From: Rhea pennata
Lineage: Eukaryota; Chordata; Aves; Rheiformes; Rheidae
Direction: 5' to 3'
NCBI RefSeq assembly: GCF_028389875.1
Contig: NC_084668.1
Coordinates: forward strand, 33,918,493-33,982,492
DNA: 64,000 nucleotides
Positions 28,701-36,959 of this stretch are shown here, piece after piece. A program made the translations under genes and the position numbers. The stretch's first letter is position 1; every line of letters starts with the position of its first letter. Under the pieces are notes generated by a model. That model made no database searches, had not been told where the DNA came from, and worked only from the letters and a program-made list of their open reading frames with translations.

Positions 28701-31022
28701 TAATGACTCAACTTATATTTTATGTAATTCCTTGATATTTGGGAGTTTGTAATATAAAGTTCAAGTGCTAATTCATTGCTGGCCTTGTGTGGACACTCTA
28801 GAAGGGACCAAGAGAATATTTCCTCCCATCCCTGCCCCATGATTCCACCATAAGCAACCTGGGAAGCGTTGAAAAAGTAACTGCTGCCAATGGCAAAAGG
28901 TGTGCCAAGTGAGTTATAGTTTATCTCCTAGAAGCTATATTGCTATAAACTGTAAGTATTGCTGTACTACAAATTACTTACTTTTCTTCACAAACATGGT
29001 CACACTAGGTTGTATAATAGGTAGAAAAGAATGACAGCATTGGAACCTTATTCAGCACACAACTGTATATGGCAGCCAGGTATACTTATGGAAAATTAGA
29101 TCCATTTGAATCTGGATCTGGACCTTATGGTAATAAGGTTACCATTTTTCTTTAGAAGAAGAAAATTTTTAAATATCTGGCTGAGTTTAAGAGAAAGCTC
29201 ATAGTATTTTCTTAAAAACTAACTCAGGAATCAGATGCTATGCTTCAGCACTAATTAGAAGAGAGTTAGGGACTTAGTATTCACATGAGGAGTGGATTTC
29301 GAGAAAGATGAATGGGGCTGCTCACTGTGCTAGTTTTATAATCAATGTTTTGAACTCTGCCTCTGGAGCTTCAGAAAATTCCCACTGTATATACTTTTTG
29401 GGATGGATTTATTCATAACAGCAGGTTATTGTAGGACACAGTTATCTTAATGCTTAAAGACAATCTCCACAAGATAGCTCTGCTCTTTCCAGTGGAGTCT
29501 CTCAGTTCTTTTTCCTGAAGTTTTTCATTCCAGAATGTTTCTGTGATTTTGCTTATTATAAATTTTTTGAAATGGAATAGCATGTTTGTCTGCTAAATTC
29601 TGTATAAATACTAGCTCCATCAAACATAAATAGCCAATTCTTTGTAGGCTTTTATGGAATTTACCTGCTGGGATTCTGACCTGCTTTTTTAGATTCTACT
29701 TTGAAGTGGTTTCAAACTTTAATTTGCTCATCTGCTTTATGATGATAATGCAAACATTCATTAGTTTCTTCTTGTGGATTTTTTTTTCCAACCAGAGGTT
29801 ACAATGAAAGTATGGATTGGGAGAAAGGGGAAGGACAGCCATTCACATATTTTCTTTATGGAGCTGCTTGTTCAGAAGTTGAAATTGACTGTTTAACAGG
29901 AGATCACAAGGTAGAAAAATGAATGTCTCACGAGTTTTGGAAATAATGTAAATGAGGTTTCACTAGAATTCCTTGCATTACTGGATGCTCCAACAGCCAT
30001 TCAGGTTCTGCATTAATAAATCACCTGTGTTCACATAGTCATAAAAGTAGGAGCAGTGTAAATGAAAATTGTGGGTAGAGCAGAATAAAAGCTGTACACC
30101 ATTAATCAGCTTCTAGCACTTACGTGTTAATGTTGCATTGGTTCACCTTTTGGGTTATGGCAAATGCATGACATGTTCTCTACTTCTTCTCTTCATGTTT
30201 TGCCAGCAGACAAATTACAGCAGAGCTCCATATTCTATTTCCAGGTTCTTGACCATCCAGATAGTTAGATATCATAATCCTCTGATCCTGCATATACCAT
30301 CTGCTGAACATAGGACTTCTTTCTCTGGGAATTTTCTTTTGCGGTGGGAAAAAGCTGGCAGGACTGGCTCTGGCTAAAATTCCACTGGAGCTGACACAAG
30401 CCCATTTTACTTGTGATGAGTATTGGAGATTATTTTAAGTTGTGAACCTGGAGGGGCCTCTCTTTATCATACATGATCCAACTCGATACTAAATATAACC
30501 CACAATGTGTTCTAGTGTCTCTACCACACACATCTTTCTTGAATTTTTTGACAGAACCTCAGAACAGACATTGTTATGGACATCGGTTGCAGCATAAATC
30601 CAGCCGTGGATATAGGACAGGTATGTGCCAAGAATTTTCTGCTGTCTTATTTCTATTAGATTGATGAGTCTTTTATCTGAAGTGAATATTACCTTTATTA
30701 GCTCAGAGACTATTAATTTCTTACTAGATAATATTTTAGATCACAGATCGTACTATGATGTCCTTTACTTGTAGTCTTGCCCTGTTGGAGTCAGTTTCAA
30801 AGCGTCTGTAGATGTCAGTGAAGCTTGAAATTCACCCATGATCTCTCTTGTCAATTTTTAGTACTTCCTATACTTATATGTATGTGTGTATGGTGTGTAC
30901 ATATATATATGTGTGTGTGTGTATGTATATACACCCACTATCTGCCAGACTTAAATCCTGTTTTTGATGTACAGTTTCTAAATTCTCCTGTTACATGACC
31001 TGCCTTCCCACCTGATAGGAAG

Positions 31023-31072
<50 letters not shown>

Positions 31073-34000
31073 GCAGGTTGGTCCACACATCTCATCGCTT
31101 GATCAGGAATGCACTTTTCTCTTGGTGTAAGAGAGGAGTGTGAAACCTTTTCCCATCATGGTAGCCCCAAAAGGTTCAGGAATCCCGCTAGTCAAACATG
31201 AAAGAAAATGATCTTCTAATAGCTGGTGATACAAAACAGTTCTTGCCAAAGTTGTACCCATTTTACCAAATATGAGAAAATAAATGCTATTTCTTCTCTT
31301 ATTTTAAGATTGAAGGTGCCTTTGTTCAAGGCATTGGACTTTACACAATGGAGGAATTAAAGTACTCTCCGGAGGGAGTCCTCTATACACGGGGTCCAGA
31401 TCAGTATAAAATCCCTGCTGTTTGCGATATTCCAGAACATTTCAGTGTTTCTCTGCTGTCATCTTCCCAAAATCCTTATGCCATCTATGCATCCAAGGTA
31501 AGCAAACCATCACAGGGCCTGATTCTTTAACCTCAGTATAGTCAAAGTAATTACACTGATATAAAACACATAAGCTTCCAGTTCCTCCCCTTAAACATTT
31601 CTTCAAATAGATATCCACACATTTGTTTTGTTTATGACATCTGGGAAGCTGCTGTGATATGATATAATGTGAGATATTACTGCATATCCATCATGACTGG
31701 CAAGTGGTAATGTTAGAGTTTTAATAACAGACTATAAAAAGGGTCAAAAGGTACAAGATGAATTTAAAGCTATACCTTTAAAATGAGGTGACAAATTAGA
31801 GGGTTAGAATAAAAATGACCAAGAAATTGCTAAATCTTAGAAACAATGAGTGTGTGCAGCTTAACTATATGTATTATGCAATAAAAAATTGGAGTGTGCA
31901 AATATTCTGGCCAGTTACATATAAGCAGCAGGTAAGTCAAGATTAAGGTAATTCTGCAAATTTGCAGCTGTTTCAGATATTAGGGATGCTTTTAGAATAT
32001 AGTAAAATAAAGAAGCACTATAGGGGGGAAATATATTTTAAGGAGAAATTTAAGAACCAGTAGGTCTTTTAAAATTATTTCAAGTTGTCCTGATAATAAT
32101 GAGAAAATTATTTATTTGAAAAAAAAATTCTCGTTGAAGTGAAGTAGTTACATAGTTGATCTAGAACTGATCTGGAGAGCTGATGCTAATAACCCTCAAA
32201 CAGAACTTTTATTCTCTTCTGTGATCATACTTCCTTTAACTATCCTTAATATATACCATAACAAAGGGTGATTCTGTCTTCAGGCAGCATGTTTCAGAAA
32301 GACATTTGATTCTCAGATTTTAGCAAGAAGAAAAGTAAGATTCTGTTGCAATATCAGATCCAATCCAGATTCAAATATTCAGTACCTCAGCAATGAGAGA
32401 GCTACAGAATAAAGGTAAATTTGGTCTGTGTTGGAGATAAGGAGCAAATATACATCTCATGTTCGAAACAGTGAGAGGACATCAAGCTCACAGAGGTCAG
32501 TGTTGTTTGTCTTCAGGGAATTAGTTTGAGTTCAGGCTTTGTTTCTTAATTGTGCCTGTACATGGGTTTGGATTGTTCTGATACCACATGCCGGTTAATC
32601 TTATTTCAGTTTAGCGAGGAGTCGAGAAGATTCTAAAGTCTATAGCTGATACCTGAAACTAACCTTTTAGGTCCCAGTAATCAGCTAGCAGCGTAAGACT
32701 TGCTGTGATTTTAAGCCTACTTGCACTGAATCTAAGAAAATCTTCCCTGTTAAAGAGTAAAGCACTTATTGATTTTTAAGCTTTTCAGTTGATACTGAAA
32801 TGACATTTATTCCTCTTGGTTGATCAAAACCTACACCTATTTGGCTTCCTTTGTTCTCTTTCAGGGGATAGGTGAGGCAGGACTGTTCTTGGGATGCTCT
32901 GTGTTCTTCGCTTTGAGAGATGCAGTGACTAGCGTGAGGAATGAAAGAGGATTAAAAAAGACCTTCACACTGAACAGCCCTCTGACCCCTGAACAAATAC
33001 GAGCAGCCTGTGCAGATGACTTTACTGAGATGGTAATAGGAAGGTGGGGGAAGGGTCTGTTTAAGTATCTCTAGGAGACAGAGCTCATTGCTTTCGGGAC
33101 ACTTACTTTGTAGTATAATGATCATCTCCAACTGGTGATGCTTTGTAGACATCATGCTGCCCACTCCTTGAAAATGAAATGTCTAGTAACAAGTCTCACT
33201 CACACAAACTATTCCAGCAAATGCCATTCAAGCATTGCATTAGAATCTCCCTCATTCTGTACAGTCTGTGCTTTCCTTGAAACTTCCATCATTTTTACAG
33301 TCCCCTTTCTCCTTGAAGCCTCCTCCTTCTCTCCTGTGTGTCAAATCCCATAGAGGTTTAGATAACTCCTATTAGCAGCATGCAATGGATGCTAGATCAG
33401 CGTCCAAACAGCTTCAACCCCCTACTGAGTGTTTTCTACGGATGGCTTGCACTCTTGCACTGTTACCTCATTCTAGTACTCTTTGCTATGCCCACATTAC
33501 TCCTTGGGAGAAAAATAATTAATTCAAAAATAACAAAAAATGCAGAAAAAAACAAATGAGCCATGTAATAAACACTTTTAATAATGCATATCTTTCTGAT
33601 TCCTTGTTTTCTGCTACTGTTCACTGTAGCCACATTCCCGCTGCTGTTGCCATTTTTTCTATGAGGGTATTAATTTAGGGCATGAAATCTGTGAAACAAG
33701 GTCCTTGGCAATATATACATCCATACTGTGACCTGAACCTCTGTTGTAGAAGAACCTCTGTTCTGCTGTAGAAACTCTTGCATTCTCATTCACAGATTGT
33801 TCTTAGTAGCTAGTATTTCTGTGGCCCTCAAATCAGTAGCTCTGTGAAGTTCAATTCTCATTGTAGGAGCTTGCTAGAGGTGAGGTCCACCAATGCAGAG
33901 ACCATACTTCTCCATCCATGTTCAGCCCTGAGCCCTAGCCTTCCTTGTAGCCACCTCCTGTGGGTATTTCCTGTCTATCTCCCGCAAAGCACTCTGCTGA

Positions 34001-34152
34001 GTGACTTCAGAATGCCTTGGAGGCATGTGGTAGGGACAGTGTTGGGAGACTAGTCAAATAGTATTAACAAGTCACTCTTAATTTTTTGTTTTTTCTTTTA
34101 GATAACGAATGATGGATGTGCTTCCTCCACTCCTTGGGCCGTTTCTGTGTGA
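350..34152 (+). CDS. AOX1: Aldehyde oxidase gene A (upstream tandem copy), exons 8-35, 5' partial
   Basis: Molybdo-flavoenzyme that oxidises aldehydes and N-heterocycles in the cytosol as a homodimer. The 28 exons are 350-430, 1567-1711, 1882-1974, 3722-3873, 4117-4210, 6707-6816, 7675-7859, 10382-10544, 11359-11451, 13427-13596, 14973-15099, 15512-15634, 16522-16618, 17524-17648, 18689-18822, 20094-20181, 21239-21325, 23618-23809, 24112-24339, 25389-25484, 26162-26290, 26810-26884, 28519-28571, 29796-29910, 30555-30620, 31309-31497, 32865-33032 and 34102-34152. They total 3,429 nt (1,142 codons plus TGA) with no internal stop. Visible residues: FAD domain about 30-225, flavoprotein C-terminal domain 226-341, hammerhead about 385-510, molybdopterin domain about 513-1120. 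Key residues seen are the FAD loop GNTSLG (71-76), Moco glutamines Q552 and Q853, GFGFPQ (726-731) and catalytic E1074. About 198 N-terminal residues with both [2Fe-2S] domains lie outside the window. All junctions are GT-AG except intron 16 (GC-AG). The AOX family is certain; the AOX1 label rests on gene order and resemblance to mammalian AOX1 in exons 9-16. Confidence 0.93.
1363..1392. repeat. (AAAAT)n simple repeat
   Basis: An A run followed by AAAAT pentamers in gene A intron 8. Likely a microsatellite. Confidence 0.85.
1567..1711 (+). CDS. AOX1: Gene A exon 9 (FAD-binding loop)
   Basis: 145 nt, residues 28-76. It carries the FAD pyrophosphate-binding segment [11 protein letters not shown] typical of aldehyde oxidases and xanthine dehydrogenases. 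Acceptor is CCCCATCAG and donor CTGG|GTATGT. Phase 0 in, phase 1 out, identical to gene B exon 9. Confidence 0.93.
1882..1974 (+). CDS. AOX1: Gene A exon 10 (FAD domain)
   Basis: 93 nt, residues 76-107, phase 1 to phase 1. It contains the family pattern HPIVIAPAR, matching HPLILHPAR in gene B. This is the most divergent exon between the two paralogues. Acceptor is TATTTTATAG and donor GACG|GTTAGT. Confidence 0.9.
2860..3160. other. Very AT-rich intronic stretch
   Basis: Part of gene A intron 10 with dense ATTTAAATATA-type words and no recognisable gene, repeat family or exon. Flanking intron sequence (1975-3721) likewise shows nothing recognisable. Confidence 0.7.
3722..3873 (+). CDS. AOX1: Gene A exon 11 (FAD domain)
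   Basis: 152 nt, residues 107-157. It encodes [10 protein letters not shown] followed by the EEKTKIF and [11 protein letters not shown] segments, which continue into the second FAD-contact motif in exon 12. Acceptor is TTGGCTACAG and donor GCT|GTATGT. Same length and phase as gene B exon 11. Confidence 0.93.
4117..4210 (+). CDS. AOX1: Gene A exon 12 (FAD domain, SLGGNIVS and DLNPIL)
   Basis: 94 nt, residues 158-189. It carries SLGGNIVS (158-165) and the DLNP motif (D171-P174) that contacts the flavin in xanthine oxidoreductase relatives. Acceptor is CCCACAAG and donor AGAG|GTAAGA. Confidence 0.93.
5734..5754. repeat. T7A14 homopolymer junction
   Basis: Seven T followed directly by 14 A in gene A intron 12. 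Intron 12 otherwise shows nothing recognisable. Confidence 0.9.
6665..6704. repeat. (TTTTA)n tract forming an acceptor region
   Basis: TTTTA-type units directly upstream of the exon 13 acceptor of gene A. They act as its polypyrimidine tract but are interrupted by A about every five bases. Confidence 0.8.
6707..6816 (+). CDS. AOX1: Gene A exon 13 (end of FAD domain)
   Basis: 110 nt, residues 189-225. It begins GRKRQIPL and ends [14 protein letters not shown], the family border between the FAD domain and the flavoprotein C-terminal domain. The acceptor sits behind a T-rich tract built from repeated TTTTA units. Donor is AAG|GTAAAT. Confidence 0.92.
7675..7859 (+). CDS. AOX1: Gene A exon 14 (flavoprotein C-terminal domain)
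   Basis: 185 nt, residues 226-287. It encodes [13 protein letters not shown], then a [10 protein letters not shown] loop and the CQALIGR end, typical of the CO-dehydrogenase flavoprotein C-terminal domain. Acceptor is CTTGCTCAG and donor GGAAG|GTATGG, phase 2. Confidence 0.93.
10382..10544 (+). CDS. AOX1: Gene A exon 15 (flavoprotein C-terminal domain)
   Basis: 163 nt, residues 287-341. It contains [36 protein letters not shown] and ends with a methionine before the linker, as in other AOX proteins. Acceptor is TTCCTGACAG and donor GATG|GTAAAT. Confidence 0.93.
10728..10756. repeat. Poly(T) tract, 29 nt
   Basis: Uninterrupted run of 29 T in gene A intron 15. No flanking target duplication was recognised. 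Confidence 0.9.
11359..11451 (+). CDS. AOX1: Gene A exon 16 (linker II), followed by a GC donor
   Basis: 93 nt, residues 342-372, phase 0 to phase 0. It encodes the variable linker between the flavin and molybdopterin domains and opens with DPCHYPG, close to mammalian AOX1. The donor is CAG|GCAAGT, a GC-AG intron with an otherwise ideal consensus. The paralogous donor in gene B is a normal CAG|GTGAGG. Confidence 0.9.
13427..13596 (+). CDS. AOX1: Gene A exon 17 (start of molybdopterin half, hammerhead)
   Basis: 170 nt, residues 373-429. It contains [20 protein letters not shown] and YIDDLP, the highly conserved start of the a/b hammerhead domain. Acceptor is TTTGTACAG and donor ATTGT|GTAAGT, phase 2. 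Confidence 0.94.
14973..15099 (+). CDS. AOX1: Gene A exon 18 (hammerhead)
   Basis: 127 nt, residues 429-471. It encodes [19 protein letters not shown] followed by a variable loop. It is 15 nt longer than gene B exon 18 (five residues in that loop). Acceptor is TCCCAATCAG and donor GAG|GTATAA. Confidence 0.92.
15512..15634 (+). CDS. AOX1: Gene A exon 19 (hammerhead)
   Basis: 123 nt, residues 472-512, phase 0 to phase 0. It begins [15 protein letters not shown] and ends with LEPMILTIE, both family signatures. It is one codon longer than gene B exon 19. Acceptor is ATTTTACAG and donor GAG|GTACTA. Confidence 0.94.
16522..16618 (+). CDS. AOX1: Gene A exon 20 (molybdopterin domain start)
   Basis: 97 nt, residues 513-545. 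It starts EAIKHNSFF and ends in a D-K-I-L-E-G pattern that leads into the first Moco-binding loop. Acceptor is TCCACTGCAG and donor GAAG|GTAAAT. Confidence 0.92.
16832..17225 (-). mobile_element. Old CR1 LINE 3' fragment in gene A intron 20
   Basis: The plus strand reads ATCATAGAATCACAGAAT, then segments resembling the reverse complement of the CR1 3' region. These include the TGTTCCAGTGTTTGATCCACC block, a GCATCAGGTTGGAATTTC block and a run ending near CTTCTAATGGACC. The A/T-C-T octamer at the left end is the CR1 tail, so the element is on the minus strand. It is diverged and 5'-truncated, with no coding capacity. Confidence 0.75.
17524..17648 (+). CDS. AOX1: Gene A exon 21 (Moco glutamine loop)
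   Basis: 125 nt, residues 545-586. It carries [13 protein letters not shown]; the glutamine at visible residue 552 is the conserved Mo-ligand contact. It also has the YVSTQHP segment. Acceptor is TTGGATCAG and donor CAG|GTAATA. An old CR1 fragment lies just upstream in the same intron. Confidence 0.94.
18527..18548. repeat. Poly(T) tract, 22 nt
   Basis: Uninterrupted T run in gene A intron 21, about 140 bp before exon 22. Confidence 0.9.
18689..18822 (+). CDS. AOX1: Gene A exon 22 (GAFGGK substrate-pocket loop)
   Basis: 134 nt, residues 587-631. It contains [11 protein letters not shown]. The residue after GGK (L615) corresponds to Val811 of human AOX1 and Glu802 of bovine xanthine dehydrogenase, so a leucine lines the pocket here. 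Acceptor is TTTTACAG and donor AACAA|GTAAGT. Confidence 0.94.
19912..19927. repeat. Poly(A) tract, 16 nt
   Basis: A run in gene A intron 22 within AT-rich sequence. Confidence 0.85.
20094..20181 (+). CDS. AOX1: Gene A exon 23 (molybdopterin domain)
   Basis: 88 nt, residues 631-660. It encodes [15 protein letters not shown] and [13 protein letters not shown], standard in AOX and xanthine dehydrogenase. Acceptor is TTGATTTAG and donor AAA|GTGAGT. Confidence 0.94.
21239..21325 (+). CDS. AOX1: Gene A exon 24 (molybdopterin domain)
   Basis: 87 nt, residues 661-689, phase 0 to phase 0. It starts VGFMNDGRI and encodes [13 protein letters not shown]. Acceptor is CTACTCTAG and donor CTG|GTAAGG. Confidence 0.93.
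23618..23809 (+). CDS. AOX1: Gene A exon 25 (substrate pocket and GFGFPQ)
   Basis: 192 nt, residues 690-753. V693 aligns with human Met889 and xanthine dehydrogenase Arg880; K697 aligns with human Lys893. [16 protein letters not shown] follows, with F727 at the substrate-stacking position. Lack of the Arg and Glu pair marks it as an aldehyde oxidase, not a xanthine dehydrogenase. Acceptor is CTATTTCAG and donor AAAAG|GTGAAG. Confidence 0.95.
24112..24339 (+). CDS. AOX1: Gene A exon 26 (molybdopterin domain)
   Basis: 228 nt, the longest coding exon, residues 754-829. It encodes [27 protein letters not shown] and TRYLSQ, matching the central molybdopterin-domain segment of AOX proteins. Acceptor is CTTATTTCAG and donor CAG|GTTAGT. 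Confidence 0.94.
24472..24860 (+). mobile_element. Decayed L2-like LINE 3' end in gene A intron 26
   Basis: The stretch has the order expected of an ancient L2-type reverse-transcriptase tail: ACATTGGCTTCCAA (HWLP), a GATGAGATCAAAGTT block, GGACCCTGACTACTTAAAGG (GPxYLK). It ends with a GTGCTCAGCGCTTTTGGGAT and AATTGAAAATTAA 3' end. Reading frames are broken. Family assignment is from memory of amniote repeats and needs a library search. Confidence 0.45.
25346..25386. repeat. (TTTC)n microsatellite abutting a splice acceptor
   Basis: TTTC/TTC repeats run to the AG at 25387-25388 and serve as the polypyrimidine tract of gene A exon 27. Confidence 0.85.
25389..25484 (+). CDS. AOX1: Gene A exon 27 (GGIEMGQG Moco loop)
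   Basis: 96 nt, residues 830-861. It carries [16 protein letters not shown]853 is a conserved molybdopterin contact. Its polypyrimidine tract is an uninterrupted run of TTTC-type repeats ending four bases before the AG. Donor is CAG|GTACTT. Confidence 0.94.
26162..26290 (+). CDS. AOX1: Gene A exon 28 (molybdopterin domain)
   Basis: 129 nt, residues 862-904. It encodes [17 protein letters not shown] and a small-residue-rich turn where human AOX1 has NISGGS. This region helps form the substrate entrance in known structures. Acceptor is CCTGTAACAG and donor AAG|GTAAAG. Confidence 0.93.
26810..26884 (+). CDS. AOX1: Gene A exon 29 (molybdopterin domain)
   Basis: 75 nt, residues 905-929. It encodes [14 protein letters not shown] and NPKGTWNDW, near-identical to mammalian AOX1. 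Acceptor is CCTGAACAG and donor TGG|GTAAGA. Confidence 0.94.
28519..28571 (+). CDS. AOX1: Gene A exon 30 (short exon)
   Basis: 53 nt, residues 930-947. It encodes [18 protein letters not shown] across the following junction and corresponds to human ESINLSAVGYFR. Acceptor is ATTTTACAG and donor TTTAG|GTAATG. Confidence 0.93.
29796..29910 (+). CDS. AOX1: Gene A exon 31 (molybdopterin domain)
   Basis: 115 nt, residues 947-985. It encodes [31 protein letters not shown], a strongly conserved AOX segment. Acceptor is CCAACCAG and donor AAG|GTAGAA. Confidence 0.95.
30555..30620 (+). CDS. AOX1: Gene A exon 32 (molybdopterin domain)
   Basis: 66 nt, residues 986-1007, phase 0 to phase 0. It encodes [20 protein letters not shown], almost identical to mammalian AOX. 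Acceptor is TTTTTGACAG and donor CAG|GTATGT. Confidence 0.95.
30880..30932. repeat. Mixed (TA)n/(TG)n microsatellite
   Basis: Alternating TATATG, GTGTGTAC and ATATATAT units then GTGTGTGT, in gene A intron 32. Alternating purine-pyrimidine tracts of this kind can adopt Z-DNA. Confidence 0.85.
31028..31069. repeat. Poly(T) tract, 42 nt
   Basis: Longest homopolymer in the window, in gene A intron 32, about 240 bp before exon 33. No retrocopy body or target duplication was recognised beside it. Confidence 0.9.
31309..31497 (+). CDS. AOX1: Gene A exon 33 (molybdopterin domain)
   Basis: 189 nt, residues 1008-1070. It encodes [33 protein letters not shown] and ends in YASK, directly before the catalytic exon. 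Acceptor is TATTTTAAG and donor AAG|GTAAGC. Confidence 0.95.
32865..33032 (+). CDS. AOX1: Gene A exon 34 (catalytic glutamate)
   Basis: 168 nt, residues 1071-1126. The motif [17 protein letters not shown] contains the catalytic base at visible residue 1074 (Glu1270 in human AOX1). [14 protein letters not shown] follows. Acceptor is CTCTTTCAG and donor ATG|GTAATA. Confidence 0.95.
34102..34152 (+). CDS. AOX1: Gene A exon 35 (C-terminus and stop)
   Basis: 51 nt including TGA at 34150-34152, residues 1127-1142. The tail ends TPWAVSV, matching the PWNVPI-type end of mammalian AOX1. Acceptor is TTCTTTTAG. It completes the open frame exactly. Confidence 0.92.
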   Translation: MTNDGCASSTPWAVSV

Positions 34153-35345
34153 ATGCCAAACCAAAGAGTGCACAAGATCTGAATGGAATACGGTGGAAAG
34201 TACTGATTTATTGCTTCAATACACGATAATCAACACATAGATAAAAATGGTATTTTTCTCATTTTCAGAAATATATGCTCCAGCTACAAAAAGATACATA
34301 TTACATCTTTTGTCCTTTATCCTCATTCTTCCTCCAGTATATTCATTACACCACTTTAAAGTACTTTACTGAATTTAATTACTAGCGACATATCTGCATT
34401 TGAAGCATATGCAGTCCACAAAGAGGATCTACTGAATAGTTGCACAGCAGCCCCAGAAAGATCAACTCAAATGCAGCTGCAGGAGCAGAAAGTTAGGATG
34501 AATTATCAAGGTATGTTAGATACCTTGCTGATACTTGTTAAGCTTTAACAACTTGATATGATATTTCATTTTTTGAAAGGCTTCAGCTAATTTGCTAATT
34601 TAGATTTGAGTCTTGCAGTGGAGGGTCTGTGCAAAGATCCTTTTGTCTGTTGAAGGATTAGAATCCTGTTCATTGGATTCAGTCCCTTTTTGATTACAAA
34701 AGTGATGCAATAATTTATAGTAAAGCTGCTCTTGATTCTTTTGGCACAGACCTCTGAGATAATAACATGCAAGAAATGAGTGCTAATTTTCTTCCATTAT
34801 GCCAGGAGAATTGCTGTGGCTGACCAGTGTAAACAGGAGATAAATTAATCCCAAAAGCTGTAAGAGTCACTTTGCTCTTATTTCTCTTGGAGGATTTCTT
34901 TCTCTCATAGAGTTAGCCTAGAGCCTCCAAACTTTAATGGAAAAACTCACATGGAGTTCAGTGTGCTTTGAACAGGAGCATGGATGAAACTGTCTCTGGA
35001 AAGGATTCTTAAGCAGTGCTGTTGTGCACTGGAACTGCACTTTGTTCTTTGCAGTGCAGATCACATGCCTATTTTACAGTATTTCTAAGCTATTATTAAC
35101 AAGGACTCCTTCCACCTCATTATAAATGGCACTGTTACCTGATTGTCTCAGTAAAAATCTGTATATGTACCAAACATGGGTTGTTTGGATTTTTTGGACT
35201 GAAACATACTAAGCTGTCTCCTGGCTTTTAGGTATTAAAAAAAAACTGCATGGAAGTTAGAATTATCAGCAATTAAACATCCTGATGTATGACACTGTGA
35301 CTACATGAAATAATATGAAATAAAGTTGGAATTGGCAAGCAGTAA
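34153..35345 (+). other. AOX1: Gene A 3' untranslated region (estimated)
   Basis: AT-rich sequence from the TGA to just past the first good poly(A) signal, about 1.2 kb. No open frame of note and no recognisable repeat was seen. The end is inferred from the AATAAA and the T/GT-rich tract after it, not from transcripts. Confidence 0.6.
35319..35324 (+). terminator. AATAAA poly(A) signal of gene A
   Basis: Consensus AATAAA about 1.17 kb after the stop codon, followed within 25-55 nt by a T/GT-rich stretch (TTTGTTTTATTACATTTTG), the usual downstream element. Further AATAAA hexamers near 35874 and 36046 could give longer 3' UTRs. Confidence 0.65.
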
Positions 35346-36706
35346 AGAGTTTGTTTTATTACATTTTGTAACATTGTTAGAAATGTACAGACTCAAGGGA
35401 CTAGATAAGCAAAAAGGTTAAGGGCTCTATAGGCACTAGCATATTGGTTAGCTATTGACACATTCATGTACACTGTACAGAAACAACCACACTTAAAATG
35501 GTGGAGAACTTTGCCTACTAGTTTTCTTGCTAAAAGAAGTGTTTATGCAACTATCCACCCTCAGATCTGCAAGTCCTGGTATTCTGAAATTTAGATACTG
35601 AACTGTCAAAAGTCCAGTATTGGATCTGGTTCTTCTAGCCCTTCAATGAACCTGCATTGTTTCCCCTACTAAGTGTGGATGCATGCTGCCATGGTTAATA
35701 CAGCAGTTCCATGGTTGGCAGGACCCGTTATGGCTTTTGCCTATAAAACCTAGTGGCTGAAGTCTCTTCACTACTTATATTATGGTAGGCCTCAGATATG
35801 CATTAGAGACTAAAGCACAAAAGAAGCAGCACAGCTGTTGAGGATCATTTTCTTTCCTTCAAAGAGGTTGTAATAAAAGATGTGGGATTGACTATTCTGT
35901 CTTGCAAATCTAGGCTGGCTCACTTGCCATATGAAGTAAAGAGACTTTTATTGTAACATATAACAATAGTAAATGAAATAAAAACACACTGTACAAAAAT
36001 GGAGGCTTTTGAAAGTCAGGCACATAAATCTGCTTTTAAATAAAAATAAAGGCCAACTATAATAAAGCATTTTGGAACTAATGACCTTGTTTCCTGGATC
36101 CAAATCCAGCATAATGGATAAGAATCTAGAATCCCAAACCAAAATTTGAAATTCCAATCTTTAAATATCTAGCACATCTAGAGTATGGTTATCTCTTGAT
36201 AGCATCCAGGCTATTGAGCTGGGAGGCCATAGAAATAACCATCAGGAAATTTTAAATGTATATGTAGTAACAATCTTGATTCTATTAAACCTTGGTTACC
36301 TTGCAGGAAAAAAAAATCTAGATAGTTCAGGTTAGTGAAAAACTAAAATGAGAACCATGGCTCTATAGTTTAACATTTAATACCCCACAAAACTGAGCAT
36401 TGTTGCATGTCCTGGGTTCTAGCTTCAGGCATTTCTACATTTTGTACATTCATCAGTTATTGGATAGTACACAAAAACAGGCCTGAAAGTTGTAGTTTAA
36501 ACCCAGAAGTCTGCTATCACAGAGAAATGTCTTATCATTTATGTTACAGAGTTAAGCTTTCAGATTCTCCAGATGAATTCCGAATCTTTGGCTGCATAAA
36601 AGGCACTAGGTGGTATGGAAAGTACTCCTGTTTCACTTAGTTTATTGCCTGGTATTTTGGGTACCCTATCAACATGAAGGTGATGAGGGTTTGAATCCAC
36701 CCCTCT
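35346..36706. other. Intergenic sequence between genes A and B, left part
   Basis: AT-rich sequence after gene A's poly(A) signal. Extra AATAAA hexamers near 35874 and 36046 might extend the gene A 3' UTR. I see no gene, tRNA or known repeat here. Confidence 0.6.
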
Positions 36707-36731
36707 GGGGTGGGGGGGGAGAGGGAGGGGG
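36707..36731 (+). repeat. G-run cluster with G-quadruplex potential
   Basis: Four G runs (4, 8, 3 and 5) separated by one to three bases on the plus strand, about 660 bp upstream of gene B's ATG. This meets the common G3+N1-7 quadruplex pattern. Confidence 0.75.
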
Positions 36732-36860
36732 TTTGAAGTGTGTGTTCTTAAAATTACAGTTTGATATAAAAGTGGGAAGTGGCAACGTTGCCATTTTTAA
36801 TTACAGTAGCCATCACTAAATTATGTGGAGATGACAACCCTGTTAGTGCAGGCTTCAAGG

Positions 36861-36959
36861 AATCACAGAATGGGTAAGGTTAGAAGGGACCTCTGGAGAT
36901 CATCTAGTCCAACCTCCCTGCTCAAGCAGGGTCACCTAGAGCGTGTTAGAAAGGCTTGG
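36861..36959 (-). mobile_element. CR1 3' tail in the intergenic region
   Basis: About 99 bp starting AATCACAGAATGGGTAAG and running through GGAGATCATCTAGTCC to a CACCTAGAGC block. It is the reverse complement of the CR1 3' end. It is about 94 percent identical, counted by eye, to the tail of the copy at 42330-42704, so both belong to the same subfamily. It lies about 430 bp upstream of gene B's ATG. Confidence 0.85.

Noticed and set aside
350..34152. Gene A as xanthine dehydrogenase instead of aldehyde oxidase
   Set aside because: The pocket Glu and Arg of xanthine dehydrogenase are replaced by Leu and Val, and the flavin-region and C-terminal sequences follow AOX.
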